Source: a virus
IMG/VR virus record: IMGVR_UViG_3300028829_006090
Location: 62,001 to 126,000 of that record
Reading direction: 5' to 3' (one strand)
DNA: 64,000 nucleotides
In this document: one piece after another, positions 50,930 through 59,206 of the stretch
Layout: the number at the start of each line of letters is the position of its first letter
How positions within the stretch are numbered: the stretch's first letter is position 1
Made by a program: the position numbers and the translations under genes
Notes under the pieces: model-generated
Database searches by the model: none
What the model saw: only the letters and a program-made list of their open reading frames with translations
What the model was told of the DNA's origin: nothing

Positions 50930-51490
50930 CTACGTCGTATCGGGGCTATCGTCGTCCGGAATCTGCTGGAGGGCCTGCATCAGACCGTCCATAGCGTCCT
51001 GGGCTGTATGGTATCGGCTACCGCTATCGTCCAGCTCCGGGGGAGAGAATTTATCCGAGGGGGTCCGGGTATCTGTCTCGGGCATTACTTTCTTCTTAGG
51101 CTCTTTTGCGGTACCGGCCGTGGCGTTCTCTACTGCCTTAGGCGGGGCGAAGTAGTGCTCCATCCATCGCATAAGTACGCGCCAGCTTTTGATGTCGTTG
51201 TCGTACACCTTCTCCTCGAACGAGATGGTGGCCAGGCTGTCGCAGACTTTCTGTCCTACAGCCCGGTACTGCTTCATGTCTTCCTCATTACTGAGGTCGA
51301 ACTGTGCGCAGCAGGCGTTGCTCTTTAGCTGAGGCTTTAGATCGTCAGCATCGTCTTCCTTAAATGGGTGCGGTTGACCTATGTATGGCAGCCCGCCGTA
51401 CTCGTATCCCTTTCCATAGTCCCGCAAAGCCCCGTAGGACTTTAGTGGGGACATAGCGCTGAAGGGATTAAATGCGGAGCGCTCGTGCAT
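50930..51490 (-). CDS. Hypothetical virion-region protein
   Basis: A 186-residue soluble protein with the N-terminus MHERSAFNPFSAMSPLKS. It is helical in the middle (EEDMKQYRAVGQKVCDSLA), with a tryptophan/histidine patch (WRVLMRWMEHYFAPPK) and a proline/acidic C-terminus. It overlaps the preceding gene by 23 bases. No membrane segment is seen. Nothing identifies a family; probably a minor capsid or ejection component because of its neighbours. Confidence 0.52.
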   Translation of the reverse strand: MHERSAFNPFSAMSPLKSYGALRDYGKGYEYGGLPYIGQPHPFKEDDADDLKPQLKSNACCAQFDLSNEEDMKQYRAVGQKVCDSLATISFEEKVYDNDIKSWRVLMRWMEHYFAPPKAVENATAGTAKEPKKKVMPETDTRTPSDKFSPPELDDSGSRYHTAQDAMDGLMQALQQIPDDDSPDTT

Positions 51491-51833
51491 TGCTGCCTCC
51501 TTTCTTGGTCTCTTCGTCTATCTCTGCCTGTACCTTACGGCGAGCCACGTCCGTCTCCAGCTTACGGAGATCGGAAAGCTCGATGGCTTTCTGGACTGTC
51601 TTGAAGTCCAGCTTTGACGGGGAGGTTATTCTAGAATGTATGTGGCCTCCGAAGCCGCCTGCAATTGCCGGGAGGACCAGCATATAGGGTAGGAGCTCTC
51701 CGGCAGAGGTTATCCCGAGTTCCAGTGCGTTGCCTACGACGTCTGCGAGTCCTGCTTTCTTCTCTATAGGGCTAGTCTGCGGCTCTATGTTGGCGTAGCC
51801 TCCGGAGAAGCCTAAGTATGTATCTGCGTTCAT
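51468..51833 (-). CDS. Small membrane-segment virion-region protein
   Basis: A 121-residue protein starting MNADTYLGFSGGYANIEP. It has one hydrophobic segment (LLPYMLVLPAIAGGFGG) followed by a basic helix (DLRKLETDVARRKVQAE). The GGYA motif near the start resembles short leaders in other genes here (AFIAGYAAEN, AFISGYTSN). Its start overlaps the 51833-52258 stop by one base. Likely a small virion or ejection protein. Confidence 0.52.
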   Translation of the reverse strand: MNADTYLGFSGGYANIEPQTSPIEKKAGLADVVGNALELGITSAGELLPYMLVLPAIAGGFGGHIHSRITSPSKLDFKTVQKAIELSDLRKLETDVARRKVQAEIDEETKKGGSNARALRI

Positions 51834-52258
51834 TATTCCCCAAACTCCGTAAATATTCCTGTACTGATAAGTGCGCCGGCTATCGCTCCTGCTGCGCTTA
51901 AGCGCTTAGAAACTATAGTCGGTAATGAAAATAGTGAGGATGCGGCACGGCCGAAAAGATACCCTGCTCCTCCGCCAGCGCCAGCTGTGACCGCGCTTTG
52001 CATTAAGGATCCCCCGCTTGTAAAGCCGAACTTCTTCTTCTCAGCTTTCTCGAATATCGCAGAAGCTATATCCTTCTGGGTGATGGATAGGTATGGATCT
52101 CCTTTGATGATCTGTAGGCTCTCTGAGATCGGAACGCTCTTAGATTTAAGAGATATGTCCTCGTTCATCATGTACGAGGCATCCTTCTCCAGCAAGTGCA
52201 TCCACGCCAGATCCCCGGCAGATGCGTATCCCTTCTTATATCCCGCAGACTTGCTCAT
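51833..52258 (-). CDS. Small Gly/Ala-rich membrane protein
   Basis: About 141 residues; ATG 52258 is eight bases after GAGGCG, a better site than ATG 52264. The N-terminus reads MSKSAGYKKGYASAGDLAW, and the second half is a Gly/Ala-rich hydrophobic hairpin (AVTAGAGGGAGYLFGRAASS, AAGAIAGALISTGIF). It fits the group of neighbouring proteins with putative membrane-inserting segments. Function unknown; probably a virion component. Confidence 0.52.
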   Translation of the reverse strand: MSKSAGYKKGYASAGDLAWMHLLEKDASYMMNEDISLKSKSVPISESLQIIKGDPYLSITQKDIASAIFEKAEKKKFGFTSGGSLMQSAVTAGAGGGAGYLFGRAASSLFSLPTIVSKRLSAAGAIAGALISTGIFTEFGE

Positions 52259-52260
52259 CG

Positions 52261-52755
52261 TCATCGCCTCATATCTTGGTAGGTTCGGCTGACGTCGTAA
52301 GCGACAGGAGCGTTTGCTGCTGTTCGTTTGTGGGCGTTCCGCTTCCTATCAAAGACTTCTTTGTACTTCGTCTTATAGGACGGGTCTACCAAGCTCTGCA
52401 GGGCTCGACCTGTGCCGGCGGATGTATCGATGTGTTTGAGTATCGGATACGCCGCTCCTGCTGCACCGCCGAGAGTAGCGGATATGCGGCTAATCGTCTG
52501 CACTGTGCCGTCTTCTTCTAGCTTACGTAGGGCTTCGGCCCTCTTATCCGGAGGTACTCGGATGAGTAGCGTTTTAACTAGTCCGTCCGTAAGCTTCTTT
52601 GCAGCGAAGTGTCCGCCAACTGCTCCGAGCGATCCCAGGATGGCCGATTCTGCCCAAGGTGCCTTGTCCGTAAAAGACTTATATCCTCGCATCGCGCCCT
52701 GGGCTGCCGATGACGCTGTGTCTATCCAGTTGGTTTTTGCAGGTGTTGTACTCAT
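52261..52755 (-). CDS. Small virion-region protein with Gly/Ala segment
   Basis: A 164-residue protein with GGAGAGAATCACT before its start. It contains SAILGSLGAVGGHFAAKKL and ISATLGGAAGAAYPILKH, both weakly hydrophobic, then a basic C-terminus (KEVFDRKRNAHKRTAAN). No enzyme motif. It is one of a series of similar small genes between portal and polymerase. Confidence 0.52.
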   Translation of the reverse strand: MSTTPAKTNWIDTASSAAQGAMRGYKSFTDKAPWAESAILGSLGAVGGHFAAKKLTDGLVKTLLIRVPPDKRAEALRKLEEDGTVQTISRISATLGGAAGAAYPILKHIDTSAGTGRALQSLVDPSYKTKYKEVFDRKRNAHKRTAANAPVAYDVSRTYQDMRR

Positions 52756-52778
52756 AGTGATTCTCTCCTACAAAGTAG

Positions 52779-53678
52779 TTACGTAAGTCTAGTCGGATTC
52801 AGATTCTGCCCCAGCTGTCGGTACATGGACTCCGATAGGTAGCTGGAAGGCTGTCTAGGCGTCACCGCTTTAGGCGCCTGCTGAGGTGCTGCAGATTTAG
52901 TCTTAGACATCAGCAGCATCGCCAATGGAGTCAGTGCCGCGGCACCTGCTACCCATGGAGCGGCCTTCTGCACAGTTCCCGATACTTTAGATCGGACGTG
53001 CTGTAGGAGCTCCTTCTTCGCCCCCTCTCGGTAAGGAGAATGTTTGACATAGGTAGCAAGATGGTGCATCTTGTCGTAGTCTTTCGCCTTCCGCGCGTCG
53101 GCGAAAGCTGTCCTAAAGGCTGTCTCCTTAGCACCCTCCCCTATGGGCAGCCTATTGCCCAAGTACGCGGCTAATTGGCCAACCTCGTCTTGCTTGGCAT
53201 GCGGGTATCTAGGTTGGATGTAGTTTTTGAATACGTGCTTGGCGTCCGCAGCATTGGGATTATATCTAATGTATTTTCCTCCTCCTGCCTCGCTATTATA
53301 GATTCTAGCCGGAGGAACGGCGTATCTGCCTCCACTATTACCTACGGGCCCGTACGGGGAATACCTGTAGGTCGGAGTAGTGGCAGGGCGATCCTTTACC
53401 GTAGGGGCCGTAGCGTATTCCAACATAGATGAAATAGATGGCCGGCCTTTTTCTTGGAGGAGGCCCGGGGGTGGTCCCGTGGGGCTCTGAAAGATAGGAG
53501 CCATTGCCTTGACCTCCGGAGAGAACTTGGGGGCGAACTTCTCTATGTTCTCGTCCGTTAGCACCTCATTGTTGAACCCGCTTACTATACTCCCCATTAT
53601 ACCTTCCCCCGCTTCCTTAGAAAAAGAAGCAGAGTATCCGGCTCTAACAGCTATATTGTAGTTGTGTCTATCTGTCAC
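52779..53678 (-). CDS. Virion-region protein with C-terminal membrane segment
   Basis: A 299-residue protein. Its N-terminal half is Pro/Gly/Tyr-rich and probably disordered (GPPPGLLQEKGRPSISSM). The second half is helical with a hydrophobic stretch APWVAGAAALTPLAMLLMSK. A KEAGEGIMG context lies near the N-terminus. A lysine-rich region before the hydrophobic segment might aid membrane binding. No recognised family. Confidence 0.52.
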   Translation of the reverse strand: MTDRHNYNIAVRAGYSASFSKEAGEGIMGSIVSGFNNEVLTDENIEKFAPKFSPEVKAMAPIFQSPTGPPPGLLQEKGRPSISSMLEYATAPTVKDRPATTPTYRYSPYGPVGNSGGRYAVPPARIYNSEAGGGKYIRYNPNAADAKHVFKNYIQPRYPHAKQDEVGQLAAYLGNRLPIGEGAKETAFRTAFADARKAKDYDKMHHLATYVKHSPYREGAKKELLQHVRSKVSGTVQKAAPWVAGAAALTPLAMLLMSKTKSAAPQQAPKAVTPRQPSSYLSESMYRQLGQNLNPTRLT

Positions 53679-53697
53679 GAATATCCTATCTGGGTTA

Positions 53698-53725
53698 GGG
53701 GAGAGTAATTTTTTTTTTACTCCCC
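53698..53725 (-). other. Inverted repeat with an A10 tract (minus strand) across a stop codon
   Basis: GGGGAGTAA and its near-complement TTACTCTCCCC flank a run of ten A residues on the minus strand, immediately at and after the stop codon of the 53717-55198 gene. On the plus strand the loop is T10. The T run is inside the loop and not downstream, so this is not a standard minus-strand terminator. Confidence 0.4.
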
Positions 53726-55198
53726 TACAATGCTTGAGAGGAAGCCCTTGGCCATGTTACTGAGTTGTCTAGATTTGCTGTCTTGCTGTTTCTGTATCTC
53801 TTCCATTTTTTTGCGGCGGGCGGTGTTTAGCTCGTTTTTTGGCGCGTTCGCGTTGTACTCCTCTTTATCCTTAGCTGTAGGAGTTGGGTGCATTACTTTA
53901 GGCGAGGGAGGGGCGTTATACTCCTGTTTGGCCTGACTGACCATAGCTCTGGCCGCCGCGACTGGGTTGTAACTACTGGCGTTGTACCCGGCGTCTAGTA
54001 TCCTGTATAGTGCGGAGGACTGGTTAGGAGCCGGAGTAGGAGCCGGAGTAGTAGCGGGAGGCGCTGCCGGATGCGGCGGTGCTGGAGCCGGAGGGGCTGG
54101 CGCGGGAGTGGTAGCTGGAGGGGCTGGAGCCGGAGGGGCTGGCGCGGGAGTGGTAGCTGGAGGGGCTGGTGCAGGAGCTGGCTCTGGTGCGGGGGGAGGC
54201 GTTGGAGCCGGGGGCTCTGGTGCAGGAGGAGCAGCGGGAGCAGCAGCAGCGGGAGCAGCAGCAGGAGTATGAACAGGGACCATGTTTTTGTACCTGTTCT
54301 CTAAGTCCGTTAGCCTATCCTGGGCTTTAGCAATCTGCGCACCGTAGTCCGTGCCGGATGATTCGAGCAGTCCGGCGGGCAGGGCTGTTCCGGCTTCTCT
54401 GAGACTATCTAGTGATTTTAGGTGACCGATATTCGCCTGTTCTTTTGCTACAGCTGCACGGTTACGGGCGATATTATCTACATTCGCGGTGCTTAGCCCG
54501 GGGGCAGTTATATTGAGGAGTTCTTTCTGCTCCGCCAAGGTTCTTTTGAATACATCCTTAGTGTAGGCGGTATGCGCAGCCGGTAACTGATTCTTCATAA
54601 GATCAGTCTTCTGCTCACTGGACAAGGCGGATTGATTATTAGCTAGCTCTAGGGCTGTACTGTACACGGCGGCCGGGGCTGTACTGATTGCCGCTATAGC
54701 CTCCGCATTCTTGTCCGGATCCTTCGCGAGAGCTTCTCGTACCTTGTCTAGATTGCGAGTAGCGATCGAGTCCTGTACGAACTTAACAGCTTCCGTTTTA
54801 CCTACGCCGAAGAAGTCCATAACCGCGAAGGCAAGTGTACCGATAAGTGTGCCGGCCAGTGCGCCTTTACCGCCTCCTAAGAGACCTCCGATGACTCCTC
54901 CGACGCCGGCTCCGCCCAGGGCCCATCCTATCTTCTGCGCAGTCTTATCTGACGATACCTGATACATGGTGTCGGACATGATAAGCGAGCTCGCCCATTG
55001 CCGAATCTGAGACAGCTTTTCCGGAGTATTATAGCCTGCTTTGTATGCCGCTCGGGTGAATTCGTCTCCCTCGACTTGAGGCACCATGTCTGCAGGTACC
55101 GGTGCTGGAGGCGGCGGGACCGCCCCTGTATTTGCCCATTTCTGGAAGAATTCCTCGGCCTCCTCGGCCGATAGTCTAGTATGAGGTAATTTGATCAT
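53717..55198 (-). CDS. Proline/alanine-rich virion protein with membrane segment
   Basis: A 493-residue protein with an N-terminal Gly/Ala hydrophobic region (IGWALGGAGVGGVIGGLLGG, TLIGTLAFAVMDFFG). A helical middle follows, then a long low-complexity part with repeated PAPAPPATTPAPAPP units coded by tandem DNA repeats at about 54030-54255. Such spacers are disordered and may act as flexible stalks. It overlaps the portal gene by 4 bases. I infer an internal or ejected protein near the portal; no known family is recognised. Confidence 0.55.
   Translation of the reverse strand: MIKLPHTRLSAEEAEEFFQKWANTGAVPPPPAPVPADMVPQVEGDEFTRAAYKAGYNTPEKLSQIRQWASSLIMSDTMYQVSSDKTAQKIGWALGGAGVGGVIGGLLGGGKGALAGTLIGTLAFAVMDFFGVGKTEAVKFVQDSIATRNLDKVREALAKDPDKNAEAIAAISTAPAAVYSTALELANNQSALSSEQKTDLMKNQLPAAHTAYTKDVFKRTLAEQKELLNITAPGLSTANVDNIARNRAAVAKEQANIGHLKSLDSLREAGTALPAGLLESSGTDYGAQIAKAQDRLTDLENRYKNMVPVHTPAAAPAAAAPAAPPAPEPPAPTPPPAPEPAPAPAPPATTPAPAPPAPAPPATTPAPAPPAPAPPHPAAPPATTPAPTPAPNQSSALYRILDAGYNASSYNPVAAARAMVSQAKQEYNAPPSPKVMHPTPTAKDKEEYNANAPKNELNTARRKKMEEIQKQQDSKSRQLSNMAKGFLSSIVGE
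54030..54255 (-). repeat. In-frame Pro/Ala-coding tandem repeat
   Basis: Near-identical units built on the + strand core GGAGGGGCTGGCGCGGGAG and shorter GCAGCGGGAGCAG repeats. They encode Pro/Ala/Thr-rich units within the 53717-55198 product. Length variation is likely here. Confidence 0.65.
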
Positions 55199-57063
55199 TG
55201 TACAGGTACCTGTCCTTGTCGCGCGAGCTGCACACCTTGTGTAGCCGCTTGGTTTTCGAGTTCGCTGAGTCTAGCTTTGACTTGGGCATACAGTGCCTCG
55301 TCCTGGTGCTTAAGGTCGGATAGCGTCCTACGTCGTGTAAGCGGGTCCGCTACGATAAGCTCTTGGGCGATCTGGTCTGCGTTGGTCAATAGGTCGTCGA
55401 TGGTTGCTCCAACCCCTGTAGCCCCTCCCGTTCCTGCGGAGGGAGGCATAGCGGCAGGAGGAGCTGCTGCTCCTGCGGGAGCACCGGCCTGCTGCTCTTG
55501 GGCAGCCATAGCGGCCTGCTCTTCCTGCATAAGGACCTGCTGTCCTGGGCCGGGCACGGTGACTGCTTGTACATTGGCCATCTGGTTGTCCATCTGGCGC
55601 TGGCGCTCTTCCATCTCTTCGGCAGCCGCTTCTTCCTGATCGAGCAGCTTCTTACGCTCTTGGTCGTAGTCTATGCCGATTGTCTGTAGAGCGGTGTCTT
55701 CAGATATCTTACCCGCGGCGGCGAGCTGCATCTTGAGACTGCGGATCTCCGGATCCTCGTATAGGGATACTGGTTTGACGAATGCGCGGACAGTTTCCCA
55801 GCTTAGTAGATCGCCCTGCTTATTCACTACCCACGTTGCCCACTTGTTGAGCTGGTTAGCGAAATGCTGCCACGTCCGTTCGAACATCTTAAAGCCGATA
55901 AGAGGTCCTGCAGCTGCTTGGAATCCTGTAATGGATGACTTGTAGAACTCAGGAGGAATACCCATAGAGTGTAGGAGCCGCATCTCGAAGTGCTCCATGA
56001 TGTCTACAGGTATAAGGCTCTTTGCCTCGCCTCCCAGTGTCTGGTACTCCAAAGGATAGGGGAGGAAGTTCCAGTCCGTAGGATTTCTACGGTGGCGCTG
56101 GATCATACCCATTACAGATCCGACAAAGTCCTTCATATTCATGTTGAGCATAGGATCCTTAGATCCGCCTGCGCTCGGAGGAGAGAACACGCGAAACGGC
56201 ATAAGGTACTCTACCAGGATAGTCTCCACGTACTTATCCAACATCGTCACTAAGACGGCCGTTTCAAAGTCCGCCATGAATGGGGGAAGTCCCCATCCCT
56301 TAAGATTAGGGATAGAGCAGGCAGCTACTGGGAAGGACATGTGATATAGCTCGTCGTTCGCAAACTCGAACTCGCTTCCTTTACAGATAGCCTCTACGAC
56401 CTCCCAAGGAGTGTCTTCAAGAAAGATGAGGTCTCCTCTAAGAACAGGGGCGGACAAAGAATCGTACTGTTTTAGGTCTATGCTGTACTTGGTGCGGCCT
56501 GACATCGGATGCTGATGGATGCGCATAAACTGCGGCGGCCAGCGGGTGATGACAGGCTTAGACTTCTCTTTAGGAAGCAGTGTATCTTCGTGCGGTAGCT
56601 GGCCCTTATAGGAGCAGGATGCGCACTCTCCGATGAAGCGGCAGTTCTCGAACTTAATCTTGTTTTTGAAATGCTTTAGAGGCGCACGCAGGCTACATCG
56701 GGGGCAGATAAGCTGGCGAAGGAACGGGCGGTGGATCGACGTGAATGAGTTCCCGAATGCCATGAAGTCGTCGCCTATTACAGCCAGCTCTTCGATCATG
56801 TCGAAGTTTTCGGCAATCGCATCGAGGTAGACCTTACGGCTACGGAAGTCCAGATCGTCTCCCTCTACATCCAGCTCGGTCATAAAATACCGAACAGCCG
56901 AGGAGATAGACTGGGAGTACATGCCGTGATGCATCCACAGTTCCTCTGCCCATGCAAAGGTCTCTCGGATAGTCTTAGGATAGACTCGCCGGGTCAGCTT
57001 ATTAAAGGGGGACGTTACATCCTTGTCCCATCGAAGGCCGGCGTCTTGTATACCTGAAGACAT
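55195..57063 (-). CDS. Portal protein
   Basis: A 622-residue protein. Portal-like features are the helical stretch GIPPEFYKSSITGFQAAAG, the wing/crown pattern FKMFERTWQHFANQLNKWA, and the central domain with VEAICKGSEFEFANDELYH and NPTDWNFLPYPLEYQTLGG. An unusual zinc-ribbon-like insertion is seen at C120-C123 (CPRC) and C147-C150 (CASC). The C-terminus is Gln/Ala/Gly-rich. As the dodecameric ring, it would serve DNA packaging and tail attachment. It overlaps both neighbours slightly. Confidence 0.85.
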   Translation of the reverse strand: MSSGIQDAGLRWDKDVTSPFNKLTRRVYPKTIRETFAWAEELWMHHGMYSQSISSAVRYFMTELDVEGDDLDFRSRKVYLDAIAENFDMIEELAVIGDDFMAFGNSFTSIHRPFLRQLICPRCSLRAPLKHFKNKIKFENCRFIGECASCSYKGQLPHEDTLLPKEKSKPVITRWPPQFMRIHQHPMSGRTKYSIDLKQYDSLSAPVLRGDLIFLEDTPWEVVEAICKGSEFEFANDELYHMSFPVAACSIPNLKGWGLPPFMADFETAVLVTMLDKYVETILVEYLMPFRVFSPPSAGGSKDPMLNMNMKDFVGSVMGMIQRHRRNPTDWNFLPYPLEYQTLGGEAKSLIPVDIMEHFEMRLLHSMGIPPEFYKSSITGFQAAAGPLIGFKMFERTWQHFANQLNKWATWVVNKQGDLLSWETVRAFVKPVSLYEDPEIRSLKMQLAAAGKISEDTALQTIGIDYDQERKKLLDQEEAAAEEMEERQRQMDNQMANVQAVTVPGPGQQVLMQEEQAAMAAQEQQAGAPAGAAAPPAAMPPSAGTGGATGVGATIDDLLTNADQIAQELIVADPLTRRRTLSDLKHQDEALYAQVKARLSELENQAATQGVQLARQGQVPVQ

Positions 57064-57863
57064 TAAGACTCTCTCCTAATCATTACTTGTATGCCGCAAT
57101 CGGTGAAAGGAAGTTCAAACTCTATACCGGGAAAGTATACTTCATACGTGATCCCATCACACGTTAATGAGAACTCCTCTGCTGACTTAGGGGGACTGAA
57201 CACCTGCGCGTCCGTGTCGTACACCAGGATAACGAACTCGTGCTCGACATAGACATAGGCGTATGTCCCTCTGTAGCTTCCGAAGGCGCCTTCCATCCGT
57301 ACACGTTTAGCGGCTGGCGTCTCTTCTTCCTCATTTTCCTTATCGACACGAAGGGCCGCCTGCACTGCCTCTGCGATCATTAAGGACATGGCTTTGGTCG
57401 ATAAAGTAGGAGCAGGAGTCTGCGTCGAGTCTGGGGCCTCTTCCGGGATATCCATATCTTTTGCTGCGTCCATGATATCCCGCAGCTGCTTCTCGACGGC
57501 GGATAGTTCCTCTTCGGGATCCGAGGCAGCTAATTCCTCTAATGTCGTCTCTTGCTCGTCGTCTGTTTCGGATCCTCGAAAGTAGGCTTTGAGTTGGGTG
57601 GGCTCGAACTCCTCGGGAGTATCATATAGCTCTCCGTTCTTATATCGGAACGTCTTACCTATTACTATGGAGCCGAATGGGGATCTCGACTTACGGAGCT
57701 CTCCCCTCTTTCCGGTAGTCGGCAGAACCGTTCCCTGCATAGCGCCCTGCATCGCCCCGAATGTGTATTCGTCCGCCTTGTCGGGATCTGCTAAGGCGAT
57801 TGCTCTATGCCCTGTGCCGGCTGCCGGCGTTGTCTCTGATACTTTGATAAAACCTTCACTCAT
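57063..57863 (-). CDS. Pre-portal protein of unknown function
   Basis: A 266-residue protein. Its stop codon shares one base with the portal start. The N-terminal region is basic and polar, the middle is very acidic with a helical stretch (EKQLRDIMDAAKDMDIPEE), and the C-terminal 80 residues alternate hydrophobic strands (YAYVYVEHEFVILVYDTD). It has the layout of a small scaffold or portal-accessory protein, but no family is recognised. Confidence 0.55.
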   Translation of the reverse strand: MSEGFIKVSETTPAAGTGHRAIALADPDKADEYTFGAMQGAMQGTVLPTTGKRGELRKSRSPFGSIVIGKTFRYKNGELYDTPEEFEPTQLKAYFRGSETDDEQETTLEELAASDPEEELSAVEKQLRDIMDAAKDMDIPEEAPDSTQTPAPTLSTKAMSLMIAEAVQAALRVDKENEEEETPAAKRVRMEGAFGSYRGTYAYVYVEHEFVILVYDTDAQVFSPPKSAEEFSLTCDGITYEVYFPGIEFELPFTDCGIQVMIRRES

Positions 57864-57877
57864 GATGTCGCCTTCTG

Positions 57878-58105
57878 CTATTGCTCCTCTACTTTCCGTA
57901 TGAATGTCAAGGCTGCTGAGGGGCTCCCTGGATTCAACTGCTTCACGATGGCCTGCAGAACAGGCTCTGTGACTCTAGCGGCAGATGCTAATGTACCGCC
58001 TTTTTCGAATATGTATTGGTATCGCCCTATTACTAGGCCGTACCCGCCTCTACTTCTCGGATAAAATAAAGGCTCGCCTGTCCATTCTACTGCTTTGGAT
58101 TGCAT
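57878..58105 (-). CDS. Small hypothetical protein
   Basis: A 75-residue protein beginning MQSKAVEWTGEPLFYPRS and ending IRKVEEQ. It contains an aromatic strand region GRYQYIFEKGG followed by a helix (VLQAIVKQLNPG). Short, with no recognised domain. It is separated by 14 bases from the next gene and preceded by a 45-base gap. Confidence 0.5.
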   Translation of the reverse strand: MQSKAVEWTGEPLFYPRSRGGYGLVIGRYQYIFEKGGTLASAARVTEPVLQAIVKQLNPGSPSAALTFIRKVEEQ

Positions 58106-58150
58106 TTAAGGGTCCTGCGTAAAAGACTATCGGTTACTGTTGGTACAAGT

Positions 58151-59206
58151 TTATGGCTGTACTATTACATCCTCTCTAGGCGTTGGGAAGGCCTCCCGCA
58201 CTAGGGATATTGCTTTCTTTGTGTACTCTACCGCCGTGTCTATATCTTCTGCGGAAGTATGTCGGCCTACTCTGAACAGTAGGTTACTGTGCCTTGCCGT
58301 CTCTTCGAACATGTAGGAGGTAAGCGGCGTACATAGGTGAGTGTTACGTAGTCCGTCTATAGTGTCGGACACTGATATACCTAGTTTACGTAGGGCCAGC
58401 ACTAGCGGCCTCGTCCACACTCCTTCGATATGCAGGTTAACGGTATGCTCTGCCCGCGGAGCCTCTTGGAAGTTCAGGTAGACACCAGGTATCTCCATCA
58501 TGCGCGATTCCAGTTTTGTCCTCATCTCTCGAACACGGCCTACATCTTCGTCCTGCATGCCTAGAACTGCCTGTATACCTGCTGAGAGTGTCCCGCACGG
58601 CGCGCTATGTAGGTATCCGGGTCTGAGGCCGAATTGCTGACGTCCCGCTGTCTCATTGCTTCGTATGTTCTCCGGATCCTTACTCCAGATAATCCCTACA
58701 TGTGGCGCGCCGCAGAAGGATCCGTCGAATAGCACTATGTCCGTGTCTGCCGATATATTGGCGAAGTAGGAGGGGTCCATAGCATAGGACATGTCGGCTA
58801 TTACAACTGTCTCTGGAGATATGCCCTTTATCATAGAGGACGTTCCCGGGAGGTCTGATACTACCCCGTACTCTTCATTCACTACGGATATGTATGCGTG
58901 GGAGAACTTGTCCGGATCCGTTAGGTACGTGTTCCACGCCCTGGCGCCGGACTTGCGGATCGGTACTACACTGCATTCCGGAAGGGATGTGACGCTCTCA
59001 GGCTCCAAGAAGGATGCTACTACAGAGCAAGCCGGGTGAACCACCATCCCTATGGATTCGGTGGATCCTGATGTGACAGCTATTACTCCTTCGTCGGAGC
59101 CTACAAGTACCCGAGTGCGTTCTAGAATGTCCCGCATCGCTATTGTAAGCCTATCGTGCTCTTCCTCGTCAGGGGGAAATATAGACACGCTATCGAAACA
59201 CGCCAT
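58151..59206 (-). CDS. Cysteine desulfurase-like fold protein, PLP lysine apparently missing
   Basis: About 351 residues from ATG 59206 (MACFDSVSIFPPDEE), preceded by GGAGG at 8 bases; the GTG at 59221 is less likely. It shows class V aminotransferase hallmarks: TSGSTESIGM (PLP phosphate loop), SVVNEEYGVVSDLPG (VNNETG.I.PI), GRQQFGLRPGYLHSAP (the usual GGGQE.GLR.GT) and a cysteine loop (THLCTPLT) near FRVGRHTSAEDIDTAV. Where SxHKxxGPxG is expected, the sequence is VLFDGSFCGAPHVGII, with no lysine. It may be a pseudoenzyme or use a different mechanism. Its role in a phage is unclear. Confidence 0.68.
   Translation of the reverse strand: MACFDSVSIFPPDEEEHDRLTIAMRDILERTRVLVGSDEGVIAVTSGSTESIGMVVHPACSVVASFLEPESVTSLPECSVVPIRKSGARAWNTYLTDPDKFSHAYISVVNEEYGVVSDLPGTSSMIKGISPETVVIADMSYAMDPSYFANISADTDIVLFDGSFCGAPHVGIIWSKDPENIRSNETAGRQQFGLRPGYLHSAPCGTLSAGIQAVLGMQDEDVGRVREMRTKLESRMMEIPGVYLNFQEAPRAEHTVNLHIEGVWTRPLVLALRKLGISVSDTIDGLRNTHLCTPLTSYMFEETARHSNLLFRVGRHTSAEDIDTAVEYTKKAISLVREAFPTPREDVIVQP

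Noticed and set aside
53698-53725. Possible Rho-independent terminator at the T/A tract.
   Set aside because: The T run is inside the loop, and no T run follows on the minus strand.
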